Below are positions 22,291-33,594 of a stretch of 64,000 nt of DNA, piece by piece. Source of the DNA: Clarkia xantiana subsp. parviflora (lineage: Eukaryota; Streptophyta; Magnoliopsida; Myrtales; Onagraceae); NCBI GenBank assembly GCA_036873135.1, contig JAPTYO010000015.1, positions 6,328,966 through 6,392,965 of the forward strand. The letters are read 5' to 3'. The translations under genes were made by a program, and so were the position numbers. Each line of letters starts with the position of its first letter. Position 1 is the stretch's first letter. The notes below the pieces were generated by a model that saw only the letters and a program-made list of their open reading frames with translations, was not told where the DNA came from and ran no database searches.

Positions 22291-24300
22291 AGAGGAGTTT
22301 GGGCGTCCCGCCCCGATGGAAGATTTGAAGGAGGTCGAGATTGATGGACCTCAGAGGAAGGTGAAAATCGGGTCCGCTCTGACTGAGGAGACGGCTCGAG
22401 AATTGATCGATCTGTTGAAAGAATTCAAGGAGCTATTTGCCTGGTCCCCAAGTGACATGCCAGGAATCAGCCCTGATGTGATTACTCACGAGTTGAAGAT
22501 TGATCCCGCGATCAAGCCGATTACACAGAGAAGGCGCCCGATGGGTGCCGACAAGAAGATTGCGATCCAGCAAGAGGTGGGCAGGTTGCTCGATGCTGGA
22601 TTCATTAAGGAGCTCCGATTCCAGACCAGGGTCGCCAACCCAGTCCTAGTGAAGAAGAGCAATGGAAAATGGCGGATGTGTGTTGATTTCCGCGACCTGA
22701 ACAGAGCATGCCCGAAGGATTGCTATCCGCTCCCGAGGATCGACCAGCTGGTGGATGCCACATCGGGACATGAGTTGCTGAGCTTTATGGATGCCTACTC
22801 CGGCTATAATCAGATCAAAATGTCCAAGGAAGATGCCCCCCACACTGCTTTTTATGCTGATAGTGACATCTATCATTATGATGTTATGCCCTTTGGACTG
22901 ATCAATGCAGGTGCGACTTACCAGAGGATGGTGAACAAGCTGTTCGAGGATATGCTGGGGAAAACAATGGAGGCCTATGTGGACGATATGCTGGTGAAGT
23001 CCCGACAGGCCAAGGATCATGTTCACAACTTGGCCACGGCGTTTGAGCGGATGAGGCTTCATCAGGTTCGCTTGAACCCGACCAAGTGTGCCTTCGGAGT
23101 GCACTCAGGGAAGTTTTTGGGCTTCATGGTGAGCCAGAGGGGAATCGAGGTGAACCCTGAGAAGCTGAACGCGATCGAGGAGATGAAGTCCCCAACGGAC
23201 CATCGTGAGGTGCAGGTGCTGAATGGCCGGTTGGCCGCGATGAATCGCTTCCTGTCCAAGGTAAGCGACCGATCCATGCCGTTCTTCGAAGTGCTGAGGG
23301 CCAATAAAAAGTTTGAGTGGACTGCCAAGTTCGAAGAGGCGTTCCAGGCACTCAAGCAGCACCTCCGCCCCCTCCCGCCACTGGCGAAGCCCATCCCAGG
23401 CGAGCCACTCTATCTGTATTTGGGTGTTTCTGAATTTGCTGTTAGCTCTATCTTAGTGAAAATTGTAGAGGGTAGCCAAGTCCCCGTCTATTATGTAAGC
23501 AAGGCACTCGCCAAATCTGAAATGAATTATCCCGCCGTTGAGAAGTATCTCTATGCGTTGATTGTTACTGCTCGGAAGCTGAGGCCTTACTTCCACGCGC
23601 ATGAGATTACCGTTTTGACGAATCAGCCCTTGAAACATTTTTTGAACGACCTGATGCGTCGGGGAGATTAGTGAAATGGGCAGTCGAGCTTAGTGAGTTC
23701 CGCATTCACTTTGCTCCGAGAACGGCTATTAAGGGCCAGGCGTTGGCAGATTTCATAGCAGAGTCTACAGCCCCCGATCTAGAAGAAGCGGGCCCTGTAG
23801 AGGGGGCAACTGTGGAAGTCCCGATAACAGAGCAGCCAGAACAACCCGACGCCGAAAATACTTGGGAGATGTATTCCGATGGCTCCTCAAATTCAGAAGG
23901 ATCGGGAGCAGGTTTCGTACTGATACCACCAGACGGAGGTGAGCCCCTCCGATATGCCTTGGCCTTGACATTTAGGGCCACCAACAATGAAGCTGAATAC
24001 GAGGCTCTCATCACCGGCCTCAAGATTTCTAAAGGAACGGGAGTTGGTCACTTAAAGGTGAAGTGCGATGCTAGCCTTATTGTGAACCAAGTCCAGGGGC
24101 GATACGAAGCAAAGAGCCCGATGATGAAAAAATACCTTCGGGAGGTGCAAACCTTGAAGGAGAGTTTCAAGAGCTTCGATATTGAGGCGATCCCGAGGGA
24201 GGATAATGTGGAAGCAGATGCCTTGAGCAAGTTCGCCTTGGGGGCACCCCTCGATGAAAGTTGGAAGGTGCACTTCTTGGAGAAAGTGATCCTGTCAACC
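22205..24300 (+). pseudogene. Element A reverse transcriptase and double RNase H
   Basis: RT begins near 22430 (LFAWSPSDMPGI) and has CVDFRDLN, MPFGLINAGATYQR and YVDD (22976). The first RNase H (YLYLGVSEFAVSS ... LTNQPLKHF) ends in a frameshift at about 23646, where one base is missing, so TAG follows at 23669. The frame then reopens at 23671. The second RNase H (MYSDGSSNSEGSGAGF, NNEAEYEALI, EDNVEADALSKFA) is of the archaeal type seen in Tat elements. Confidence 0.88.
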
Positions 24301-25583
24301 ACTGATCAATCGGAGGTATGTGCCATCGAGACCGGATCGGAGGAACCCACTTGGATGACCCCGATAGCTGCGTACCTGGCTACGGGGGCAGTCCCCGATG
24401 ATGAAGTAGCAGCTGGCAAATTACGACGAATTGCGCCCAATTATGTGGTGGTGGATAATCAGCTGTACAAAAAGGGGTATCTAACTCCTTATCTGAAATG
24501 CGTGGCCGAGCCCGACACAGGTCGGATCCTTAGGGAGGTGCACGAAGGATATTTAGCTTGTCATGAAGGGGCCCGATCCATCGTGAGGAAAGTGCTGAAC
24601 CTGGGCTATTACTGGCCCTCGATGAACAAGGAGGCAACGATGCTAGTCCGATCCTGTGACGCCTGCCAGAAGTACGCCCCGAATATCTTGGCTCCAGATG
24701 CCGATTTGACGTCCATCAAGAGTGCTTGGCCCTTTGCGCAATGGGGAATCGACTTGGTGGGACCCCTTCCAGTTGCAAAAGGTCAGTGCCGATATTTAAT
24801 TGTGGCTATTGATTATTTCTCGAAATGGATAGAAGCTAAGGCATTGGCCAAGAAAACGGGGAACCATATCCTCAAATTCCTCCAGACCCATATCATATCC
24901 CGATACGGGATCCCCAAGGTGGTGATCAGCGATAATGGCCCCCCGTTTAACGGGGCCCAGTGGAAGGAGTACTTGGAGGAACTGAAAATTGAGAATCAGA
25001 CAGCCTCTGTCCGTCATGCTCAAACCAATGGACAGGTGGAATCAGCCAACAAGATCGTGATGGACGGCCTGAAGAAGAGGTCCATGCATTGAAGGGCAAA
25101 TGACTGGATGAGCTGGAAAATGTGCTTTGGGCTGTTAGAACGACACCCAAACGATCGACTGGGGAGACTCCGTTTGGCCTGGTTTATGGCACGGAAGCAG
25201 TTGCTCCCATCGAAATAGCTGTGGCATCCCATCGGACGAGGTATTATGAACCTCTGTCAAATGATGAAATGAGGCGTCTGGACTTGGACTTGGTCGAAGA
25301 GAAGAGGCGGAGTGCCGAGGAGGTCCAGGCTCGGATGCGCTTGGCAACGACACGATATTATAATCGACGAGTCAAGTCTCAACAATTCTTTGTCGGGGAA
25401 CTGGTCTGGCGTCGGAACGAATTTACCCTTTTGGATCGGATCAACAAGATGTCACCAAAATGGGAAGGACCTTATAAGGTCGTGGGGATGCCAGCTCGAA
25501 ACGCGTATAAGTTGGAAGACCTCGATGGCAATGTGTTGAAGCATTCTTTTAGTGGCGGACACTTGAAGAAATGTCATGCTTGA
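24301..25583 (+). pseudogene. Element A integrase
   Basis: Zinc-binding HHCC part (HEGYLACHEGARS ... SCDACQKY, 24541-24680) is followed by the catalytic core (WGIDLVGPLP, DNGPPF, ANKIV) and a C-terminal SPKWEGPYKVV module ending HLKKCHA* at 25581-25583. A frameshift at about 25080 followed by in-frame TGA codons (25090 and 25109) breaks it between ANKIVMDGLKKR and ELENVLWAVRTTP. Confidence 0.87.
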
Positions 25584-26400
25584 TGTTAAGTCGCCTTCAG
25601 TGGTGCATTAAGTCGCCTTCATTGGTGCAAGTTGTTAAGTCGCCTTCAGTGGTGCATTAAGTCGCCTTCAGTGGTGCAAGTTGTTAAGTCGCCTTCAATG
25701 GTGCAAATTGTTAAGTCGCCTTCAGTGGTGCAAGTTTTTAAGTCGCCTTCAGTGGTGCAAGTTGTTTACTAAGTCTCCTTCAGTGGTGCAAGTTGTTTAT
25801 TAAGTCGCCTTCAGTGGTGCAAGTTGTTTATCGAAGTCGCCTTCAGTGGTGCAAGTTGTTTATCGAAGTCGCCTTTAGTGGTGCAAGTTGTTTATCGAAG
25901 TCGCCTTCAGTGGTGCCAGTATGCTTAAATCGCCTTAAGTGTTGTAGCTAAATCGCCTTAAGTGGTGTGATTAAATCGCCTTAAGTGGTGTGGTAAAATC
26001 GCCTTAAGTGGCGTGGTTCCGCCTTAAGTGGCGTGGTTTCGCCTTAAGCGGCGTAGATAAATCGCCTTTAGTGGTGTGGGTAAACTGCCTTAAGTGGCAC
26101 GATTAAATCGCCTTGAATGGTGTGGATGGACTGCCTTAAGTGGCACGATTAAATCGCCTTAAGTGGTGTGGGTAAACTGCCTTAAGTGGCACGATTAAAT
26201 CGCCTTAAGTGGTGTGGATGAATTGCCTTAAGTGGCACGATTAAATCGCCTTGAGTGGTGTGGATAAATTGCCTTAAGTGGCACGATTAAATCGCCTTAA
26301 GTGGTGTGGGTAAAATGTCTTAAGTGACGTGTCGAATCACTCTAAGTGGTATGATCAAATCGCCTTAAGTTGCGGGGATAATTCACCTTAAGTGGTGCAG
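25584..26400. repeat. Minisatellite in the 3' region of element A
   Basis: About 30 copies of a 24-32 bp unit follow the integrase stop directly. The left half uses AAGTCGCCTTCAGTGGTGCA, the right half AAATCGCCTTAAGTGGTGTGG alternating with CTGCCTTAAGTGGCACG. The gradual change along the array suggests local amplification of variants. Confidence 0.92.
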
Positions 26401-26466
26401 CGATAATCGGAACCAAAATGGATTGATATTATAAAGGGCTGAAAGGTTCATGACATGAGAAGGAAA

Positions 26467-26790
26467 TTACAAGGACTCCAAAAGAAAAGCGTTAAGCTTG
26501 GTCCTTGGCAGCATCGAGGCTCGCACCCGCTCAAGGGCCTTCTCAAGGGCCAGGATGTACCCGAAACAGCGGTGTTGGTCCGCCATTTCCTGTGAAAAAG
26601 AAAGGAAGAGGTTAGTACATGAGAATATTTTGCCTTATATACTAAGTGTAAAAACAGGAAACCTTACCTCCACGCGGCGAATGGTCGTTTCGCGAATGTC
26701 CGAGTGGATGTCCGCCCGAGCCAAGGAGAGCGGAAGCTTTAGAGATGATGCAAGTTGTTTATCGTTTTGATAAAGGAATCGTGGATGAGA
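26467..26790 (-). pseudogene. Antisense spliced ORF remnant in element A
   Basis: On minus, a frame open from about 26790 (LYQNDKQLASSLKL, ARADIHSDIRE, RRVE) meets a donor GTAAGG at 26667. A 78-nt intron ends TTTTTCACAG at 26590. The downstream exon (EMADQHRCFGYILALEK ... FLLESL, stop 26467-26469) continues in phase. An intact short intron with in-phase exons on the strand opposite to gag-pol is unlikely to be chance. The N-terminal part is missing and the left end runs into a piece of the minisatellite. The protein is not similar by eye to the antisense genes of elements B and C. Confidence 0.45.
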
Positions 26791-26885
26791 AGATCCGCGT
26801 CAGAAGATTTTTCGTAAAGACAAAAGCCTCCTAGGCCGATATCGGGAGGTCCGAAATTGGAAGACACGACGAACTGTAAGTCCCT

Positions 26886-26902
26886 CATGTCTTGGGGGCA
26901 AA
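26886..26902 (+). promoter_or_regulatory. Element A polypurine tract
   Basis: CATGTCTTGGGGGCAAA abuts the 3' LTR. Elements B and C have a similar GGGGGCAAG. Confidence 0.75.
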
Positions 26903-27542
26903 TAATGGGTTTCGATATATCCGTTAGGCCCATTGACGACGAGTAAACAGTGAAATAGGCCCACTGGGCTCCAAAAGAGGCTTAGAGGACTAACACGAGG
27001 GCCCCCGACAAGGTCGGCCCCGACATATGAGCTCTACGCTCCCGATGATATGCCTTTAAGTAGGCCCCGATGATATGCCTTTGAGTAGGCCCCGATGTTG
27101 AATCCCTGAGAATATTGGCCCTGTCCCGATGACGAGGGGCCCCGAGCGGTGACCAAAGGAGATAAATCTGGAGTCCCCGACACTAGTCGGGACTTGCCAC
27201 CAGAGGACCAGGCCGAGAAACACGCCCACTATCAGCGTAGTGGGAAAGTGGCCTGAAAAGACGGAATGTGGGCTAATGGCCGAGATTCACGGAACGTGGC
27301 AGTTATCTCAACAGGTAACTGAGATAACCCCTCCCCTATATAAAGGGAGGAGTTACCTCAGGATTGATACGTTCACACACTTACATACTGATACTTGCTT
27401 GCCTGCATCGAGATACTCATTTAAGCATCGGAGAGGGATTCTGGGTCACCGCCCGGTCTATCCCCTTCTTGCAGGATTACTTGGAGCGAAGGAGTTCGGA
27501 CTTCCGTCAAGAACGTACCGGAGTTCTAACCGTGATCCAACA
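26903..27542 (+). repeat. Element A 3' LTR
   Basis: The first base pair of the LTR has changed from TG to TA (TAATGGG). A 5-bp insertion (GGGAC-type, near 27188) accounts for the length difference from the 5' copy. Otherwise close to the 5' LTR. Confidence 0.92.
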
Positions 27543-27746
27543 CTAAGCTAGTTGGCTAAATAAAAAGGAATGACTAAGCTAATAAGAGGCCTCCTTTAAG
27601 GAGAAACAGGAGAAGAATTACTTAGTGACACGTCAGCATATATTACAATTATATATTGGTGAAACTTTTATTATATTTCACACTATTAACAATTCTGTTA
27701 TAATAAAGAACATTCTTATCTTATTTAATAGCAAAATGACGATGTG

Positions 27747-27890
27747 TCGTAAGGAAAATAGCAAAAATGATGATGTATCATCTCGACACTCATGTGATCT
27801 GCCTCTTACTCAGTCCTTTCCATCACAGTCCCTTTCTCCTCTTTTCAGTTCTCCCACTTGCTTTCATGATTACACTGACAAACTTTTTAT
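27747..27890. repeat. Conserved upstream block, partial copy (block 2)
   Basis: The sequence matches 9672-9815 (CGTAAGGAAAATAGCAAAA, CATGTGATCTGCCT, TTTCAGTTCTCCCACTTGCT) but lacks the first part with GGACAGTGGGGCA. It sits directly left of the satellite-like array, as block 1 sits left of a diverged monomer. Confidence 0.55.
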
Positions 27891-27923
27891 GCTTCATTTT
27901 TTTTTCTTTTATAAAACTATCAA

Positions 27924-29503
27924 AACTTTATATAGTCGTTTAATTTAATGTTGTGGAGTATAATAATGTTTTACGGTATATATTGCTTTAAGGGTATAGT
28001 GGTTTAGGGTTTAAGGTATACTGTGTTTATAATATGTAAGATGATATAGTTTTTTTGAGTATTATTATTTTGTTATTTACCCTAAAAAATAATACATTGC
28101 AATTACAATACTTTATATATTGACAGTGTTAATTAATTACGACATAATTTTGGTATTACTGTTTAACGTATATAGGTATAGTGTTTTAAGGTTTGATTAT
28201 ACCGGTTTAGTTTATATGATTGATTTTATTTCAGTTTATCCATAAAATATTTAGATTATTACATTAATTTACATTGTTAGTGAAATATGTATTCAGAACT
28301 TTATATAGTTGTTTAATTTAATGTTGTGGAGTATAATAATGTTTTACGGTAAATATTTCTTTAAGGGTATAGTGGTTTAGGGTTTAAGGTATATTATGTT
28401 TATAATATGTAAGATGATATAGTTTTTTGAGTATTATTATTTTTTTATTTACCCTAAAAAATAATACATTGCAATTACAATAATTTATAAATTGACAGTG
28501 TTAATTAATTACGACATAATTTTGGTATTACTGTTTAACGTATATAGGTATAGTGTTTTAAGGTTTGATTATACCGGTTTAGTTTATATGATTGATTTTA
28601 TTTCAGTTTATCCACAAAATAATCTATTATATTTAGATTATTACATTAATTTACATTGTTAGTGAAATATGTATTCAGAACTTTATATAGTTGTTTAATT
28701 TAATGTTGTGGAGTATAATAATGTTTTACGGTAAATATTGCTTTAAGGGTATAGTTGTTTAGGGTTTAAGGTATAACAGATTAGGGTATACCATGTTTAT
28801 AATATGTAAGATGATATAGTTTTTTGAGTATTATTATTTTGTTATTTACCCAAAAAAATAATACATTGCAATTAGAATAGTTTATAAATTGACAATGTTA
28901 ATTAATTATGACATAATTTTGGTATTACTGTATAACGTATATAGGTATAGTGTTTTAAGGTTAGATTATACCGGTTTTGTTTATATGATTGATTTTATTT
29001 CAGTTTATCCACAAAATAATCTATTATATTTAGATTATTACATTAATTTACATTGTTAGTGAAATATGTATTCAGAACTTTATATAGTTGTTTAATTTAA
29101 TGTTGTGGAGTATCATAATGTTTTACGGTAAATATTGCTTTAAGGGTATAGTGGTTTAGGGTTTAAGGTATAACGGTTTAAGGTATACTGTGTTTATAAT
29201 ATGTAAGATGATATAGTTTTTTGAGTATTATTATTTTGTAATTTACCCTAAAAAATAATACATTGCAATTACAATAGTTTATAAATTGACAGTGTTAATT
29301 AATTACAACATTTCTGGCCAAAAAAAAAAAAAAAATTAATTACAACATAATTTTGGTATTACTGTTTAACGTATATAGGTATAGTGTTTCAAGGTTTGAT
29401 TATACCGCTTTAGTTTATATGATTGATTTTATCTCAGTTTATCCACAAAATAATCTATTATATTTAGATTATTACATTAATTACATTGTTAGTGAAATAT
29501 GTA
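27924..29503. repeat. Satellite-like tandem array, four monomers of about 373-428 bp
   Basis: Monomers begin at 27924, 28297, 28679 and 29076 with AACTTTATATAGT(T/C)GTTTAATTT. They are very AT-rich and highly alike. Each contains GGTTTAGGGTTTAAGG or a close variant, which includes single plant telomere-type TTTAGGG units. A poly-A containing insertion at 29319-29346 lengthens the last copy. No ORF of note. Confidence 0.9.
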
Positions 29504-30376
29504 TTTCCGCGAGTACGTGTTAGGCTAAACCTTCTCGAAGCAGTCCTCCCAAGAGTGGGTATCTCTGACCTGTCGGGACGCAAGTATGAAATCCTAATTT
29601 CATACATACTGGGCATACCCTGTTGCAGATGTGGCCTCTTTGGCCACAGATTCGATGAATGCACTACCCCTGGATCAAGGGTGTTGACAATGATAGCCAT
29701 TCGTTTGGCAAGAATTACTGAGAATCCTCAAGTATATGCAGCACCAGTTTGTCCGCGTCAGGTTATCCCGCACAGATACGGTACCAGCCTACGGGAGTGG
29801 ATGCCCCCCCCCCCCCCCCCCCCCCCCCCCCACCTTCGTAACGACACTGCCAAGAGAATTTCCAGCCCCCGGTTCCCACCAGCTATCACTTTCCAACATG
29901 CCCATCCACCTTTCCCACTCAGCGTTTTCGCTTGTTTTCACCAGCACTGGAATTTCCAGTGGGCCTCCCCTAGCTCCCATTTTTCTGCAAAGACCCCTTC
30001 TACAGTCTGGGACACCGCCTACCCGCCATATGTAAAAAGTTTTGAATTGTCCAGTATCCCTGATGTGCCAACAATCCGCCGCAATGAGACTACCACATCC
30101 ACACTAGTTGGTTACTCTGTATTGTGGACACACGGTATCCATGCGGTAATCACTCGAGAGGACCCTTACAGAACAATAACCAGGATGAATTCAGTCATGG
30201 CTACTTCAATCGGGCTACTTACAGATGATCCGGAAGTTGTAGAGCAACTGTTGATGCTTAGGCAATATTTTACGGAGAATCCAGTTGTAATCCCCATAAT
30301 CCAGTGTTTGGGTGGATGTAATGTGAGCTTACGTCCATTATTACGGAGTGATAATATTTTGATGATCAACTGTTAG
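29486..30376 (+). CDS. Zinc-knuckle (CCHC) ORF, probable retroelement-derived fragment
   Basis: The ORF is 296 residues long. Near residues 43-60 it reads IPCCRCGLFGHRFDEC, a C-x2-C-x4-H-x4-C knuckle, preceded by a hydrophobic YEILISY segment. That arrangement is typical of the zinc knuckle after the DUF4283-type region in plant non-LTR element ORF1 or Gag-like proteins. A proline run (about 108-116) is coded by a poly-C tract (29805-29831). The C-terminal 100 residues are not recognised. The upstream DUF4283-like part is missing because the frame starts at the edge of the tandem array. Most likely a truncated transposon-derived sequence; expression is uncertain. Confidence 0.45.
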   Translation: MLVKYVFPRVRVRLNLLEAVLPRVGISDLSGRKYEILISYILGIPCCRCGLFGHRFDECTTPGSRVLTMIAIRLARITENPQVYAAPVCPRQVIPHRYGTSLREWMPPPPPPPPPHLRNDTAKRISSPRFPPAITFQHAHPPFPLSVFACFHQHWNFQWASPSSHFSAKTPSTVWDTAYPPYVKSFELSSIPDVPTIRRNETTTSTLVGYSVLWTHGIHAVITREDPYRTITRMNSVMATSIGLLTDDPEVVEQLLMLRQYFTENPVVIPIIQCLGGCNVSLRPLLRSDNILMINC

Positions 30377-30734
30377 CTTTTGTTTTTAGATTGAATTTAA
30401 TATAATGATTTATAATTAATTGCTTACTTGTTATTAATTTTTGGAGCTTTCTTTCTCAATGGATAACATTATTTTATACCTTATATTGAACTGTTATTAC
30501 TATATATTTTTGTTATACGTAATTTACATGACTTTACGTTGTAAAGATTAATTAATCAATTAATGCTTAGTAATAATTATTTCCATTAGCTATTATTTTA
30601 TTACTGAATTAACGATATAAAGGATATGCAGTTAAATTATAGATTAGTGTGGTATTTTGATTTATATTTTTTTTATCATAATGATCAAACTGAGTTGTGA
30701 TTTTTCTGATCAATCATATCGCCTGGATATAAAT

Positions 30735-30960
30735 GGGGGACAGTGGGGCACATTGAACGGAGGGAGCATAAAGATCATATGGGTAAGGGGATTTGCAGAA
30801 TGCAGAAGCAGGCGTAAGGAAATTAGCAAACTGATTATATATCGTCTCGACGGTCGTGTGATCTCAATTCTCAATAGTCTCCTCTCTCTGCATGGCAGGC
30901 TACATCCACTTGGAGCTATTAAGTATTTCTCACGAAGCTGTTTAATTTTCCAAATTCTGG
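30735..30960. repeat. Conserved upstream block of F-box copy 3 (block 3)
   Basis: It shares GGGGGACAGTGGGGCACATT and GGCGTAAGGAAATTAGCAAA with blocks 1 and 4. It continues into a TGTCAATAA-containing AT-rich stretch that also matches the sequence on both sides of element B. Confidence 0.65.
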
Positions 30961-31384
30961 TCTTTGTGAATTTTTAAATGTAAAATGTCAATAAGTCGTA
31001 CAACATACATTTTATTAACTCACGTTATTATTTTTTAAATTTAATTTTTAATATAATACCGAATATATTAAATGTCAATAAACATATATTAAATAATATA
31101 CAAATCACTTTGTATATATTAGATATGTTGTATTATTAAATTGACTGAAAGATAGTTTATGCTTATGTTAAAGTTGATTTTTCCGATTTCATAATATGTA
31201 TTATTAATCATACATCCCAATTAATGATTTACAGTTATTATGTAAGAATACAACCTTAAATAAATAATAAAATGTGAAGTATTTCTTTATTTCCGAATCA
31301 AATATACTAGTTCATATATAATCATATCCTGTGCGTCACAATATTTAATTTAGTTTGTAAAGTGCCATCCTCCTTTTTAATTAA

Positions 31385-31866
31385 AACATACAAAAATTTT
31401 CATATCGAATTATATCATGTTTTTATACAGTTCTTATGAATAAAATAATATATTACTGTATTGCATATTTTCGTACTTAAAAATGTTAAGAAAAAAAAGC
31501 AAAAAAGTAACTTGAGAAGGATTTTCACATGCCATCTTCTCTCTTTCCGTCGGTTAGTAGTCAAATCCATTTAGATTCTTCTTCCTACAAAGTCTCATCG
31601 TCAATTCACCATACAAAAGGATGCGTAGATTTACAATAATATTAAAGCGAAGACTAGCAAGAAGATTATGAAGTCTAAGTATTATCGTAACAATTTATAT
31701 TTAATTTTATTTGACCGCATCATATTTATGTATAATTTAGAAAATATAGTTGTCAATTTTAGTATAAGGTAACCACATATTAATGTATTATAACAAACAT
31801 GTACAATATATTCAATATGAAAAAATGTAGATATTAACTATTAATTACAAAAAATTCAACTTGAAT
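31385..31866. repeat. Direct repeat flanking F-box copy 3, left
   Basis: About 480 bp, strongly alike to 33006-33502: shared TTCATATCGAATTATA, CATGCCATCTTCTCTCT, AAAGTCTCATCGT, ATTAAAGCGAAGACTA and ATTACAAAAAATTCAACTT. In copy 2 the corresponding sequence is the 3' flank of the F-box gene. A 3' flank on the left of copy 3 therefore implies a lost or very short preceding gene copy. Confidence 0.8.
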
Positions 31867-32109
31867 TTATGAAAACTATAAGTGGGCATAGTTCATTAAC
31901 ATTCAGTTGTTATTCCAAAAAGGTATAAATGTGTCCGTGTTATTTTATATCACTCCTTTTCAATTGAGGAATCCAAATATTTCCGCAGCCTGTCCTTGGT
32001 TTTTTTAGTACATTTTTACTTATTGTCTTCGCCACCATCCATCACAGTAGTTCTCTGTGCTGTCTTCCATCTTTGTGCAGTTTATCCACATCTGATCAAG
32101 CTCAAGAAG

Positions 32110-32876
32110 ATGAACCCCCTGTGTTCAACCGTTTACTTTATGAGTTGTTGGTGGTCATCATGGTCAATGTAAGTGCTGGTTCGGTAGCAGAATTTTTCAA
32201 ACTGAACTTATGGTATGAAACTTGACTTGTCACATTACTATAAAACTATGATATGTTCATGGTTTAACAACCTGTGTAAATTAAATACAACTGCAAAAGG
32301 TTCATGAGGGTTGCTGAACATGAAGACATGTACAGCTGCGTATCACTGGCGGACGTGCCCTTGTTTTGGCTGGGGGAGTATACGGAATTTATGAGACAAT
32401 GTTGCGAGAAGAAAAACCCAGAAGGTCTTTTCCGTGAAGGAGTGAACAACTTTTTCTGTAGAGATAATTTCGAACTGGGACGTGAACAATTGAGGGCTGC
32501 ATCAGATGCTAAAGTTCTCCCCGTGAGTTATGCACTTGCAATAGTCTTAATATTCAACGAGGCTGGCAATGAGAAGGTGATGGATGAGGCTTACGAACTG
32601 CTGAGTAGGGTGTCTGCTGCCAAAAAGGAGGTTCAATGTCGGGAATCTCTGATGGAAGTTGTTTAGTTTTTCTGGCCTACCGAACATCGACGTTCGGTTG
32701 TTCAAAGACCTAATGGTCGATACAAATACAACCAACTGTTTACTAAAGTTGGATGGAACAAAGAGTATAACGCATGGAGAGATCCAAGTTGTATTGTATG
32801 CTGTTGTGATGCTGAGGTTATCAGGTTTAACGATGAGTTCGATTGGCCATTATTTCCATTCTATCCTACAGACTAG
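32110..32876 (+). pseudogene. F-box protein, At2g35280-like family (copy 3, pseudogene)
   Basis: Exon 1 corresponds to 32110-32212 but is one base shorter than in copies 1 and 2, so the ATG is out of frame with the F-box part (VVIMVNVSAGSVAEFFKLN). The splice acceptor before exon 2 (32291) has changed from CAG to CAA. Exon 2 reads well (CKRFMRVAEHED, KNPEGLFREGVNNF, FELGREQLRAASDA, IVLIFNEAGNEKVMDEAY) until TAG at 32664-32666. The frame then stays legible to the family C-terminus and TAG at 32874. Three independent lesions make this a clear pseudogene. Its frame over the QLRAAS region shows that the shift in copy 2 is a loss of one base. Confidence 0.88.
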
Positions 32877-33005
32877 TAATGGTTATGTTTTCTTTAATAA
32901 CAGATATACATGTTTATGACCACTTGGTTTGGTTTGGTTCATAACAATATTTATTAATTATAAATTTTGACAAATGTTTTTATATTGCAACCATCCGTTT
33001 TAATG

Positions 33006-33502
33006 TTTACATACACAAATGTTCATATCGAATTATAACATGTGAATATACACTTCTTATGCATCAGATAATATATTAGTGTATTGTATAATTTCGAACT
33101 TAAAAATGGTAAGAAAAAAAAGCAAAAAAGTAAACAGTCTAGGATTTTCACATGCCATCTTCTCTCTCAGCCAGTCAGTAGTCACATCCATTTAGTTTCT
33201 TCTTCCTCCAAAGTCTCATCGTGACTTCACGTTACAAAAGGATACGTAGATTGACAGTAATATTAAAGCGAAGACTAACAAGCAGATTAGGAAGTCTAAG
33301 TATGATCGTAAAACTTTATATTTAATTTTATTTGACAACATCAAATAAAATATAGTTGGCAATATAGTTGTATAATTTTGAAAATATAGTTGGCAATTTT
33401 AGTATAAGGTACCCACATATTAATGTATTATAATAGACAAATACAATCCATTCAGTATGAAACATGTAGATATTAACTATTAATTACAAAAAATTCAACT
33501 TC
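33006..33502. repeat. Direct repeat flanking F-box copy 3, right
   Basis: This is the partner of 31385-31866 and the expected 3' flank of copy 3. It contains a small internal duplication of AAATATAGTTGGCAAT near 33349-33400. Confidence 0.8.
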
Positions 33503-33594
33503 TGATTATTAAAATATCAAGTCGTAAAAAATAACATATAAGCACTAAAAATAGTACTAATGGATCTGACTAGTTTGAGGGTTCATGTTTGATA

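Larger units (their letters stand above)
19331..27542 (+). mobile_element. Ty3 retrotransposon, Tat lineage (element A), degenerate
   Basis: The 8.2-kb element has LTRs of 635 and 640 bp that are about 98 percent alike by eye, a target duplication CTAAG (19326-19330 and 27543-27547), a primer-binding site TGGCGCCGTCTGTGGG and a polypurine tract CTTGGGGGCAAA. Order is Gag, protease, RT, RNase H, a second archaeal-type RNase H, integrase. The double RNase H places it in the Tat lineage. Several stops and frameshifts disable it. The 3' non-coding part carries a minisatellite and an antisense spliced ORF remnant. Confidence 0.93.

Noticed and set aside
28000..28020. Possible true telomeric DNA because of GGTTTAGGGTTTAAGG.
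   Set aside because: Only one or two TTTAGGG-type units occur per monomer, not a tandem run, so this is not an interstitial telomere array.
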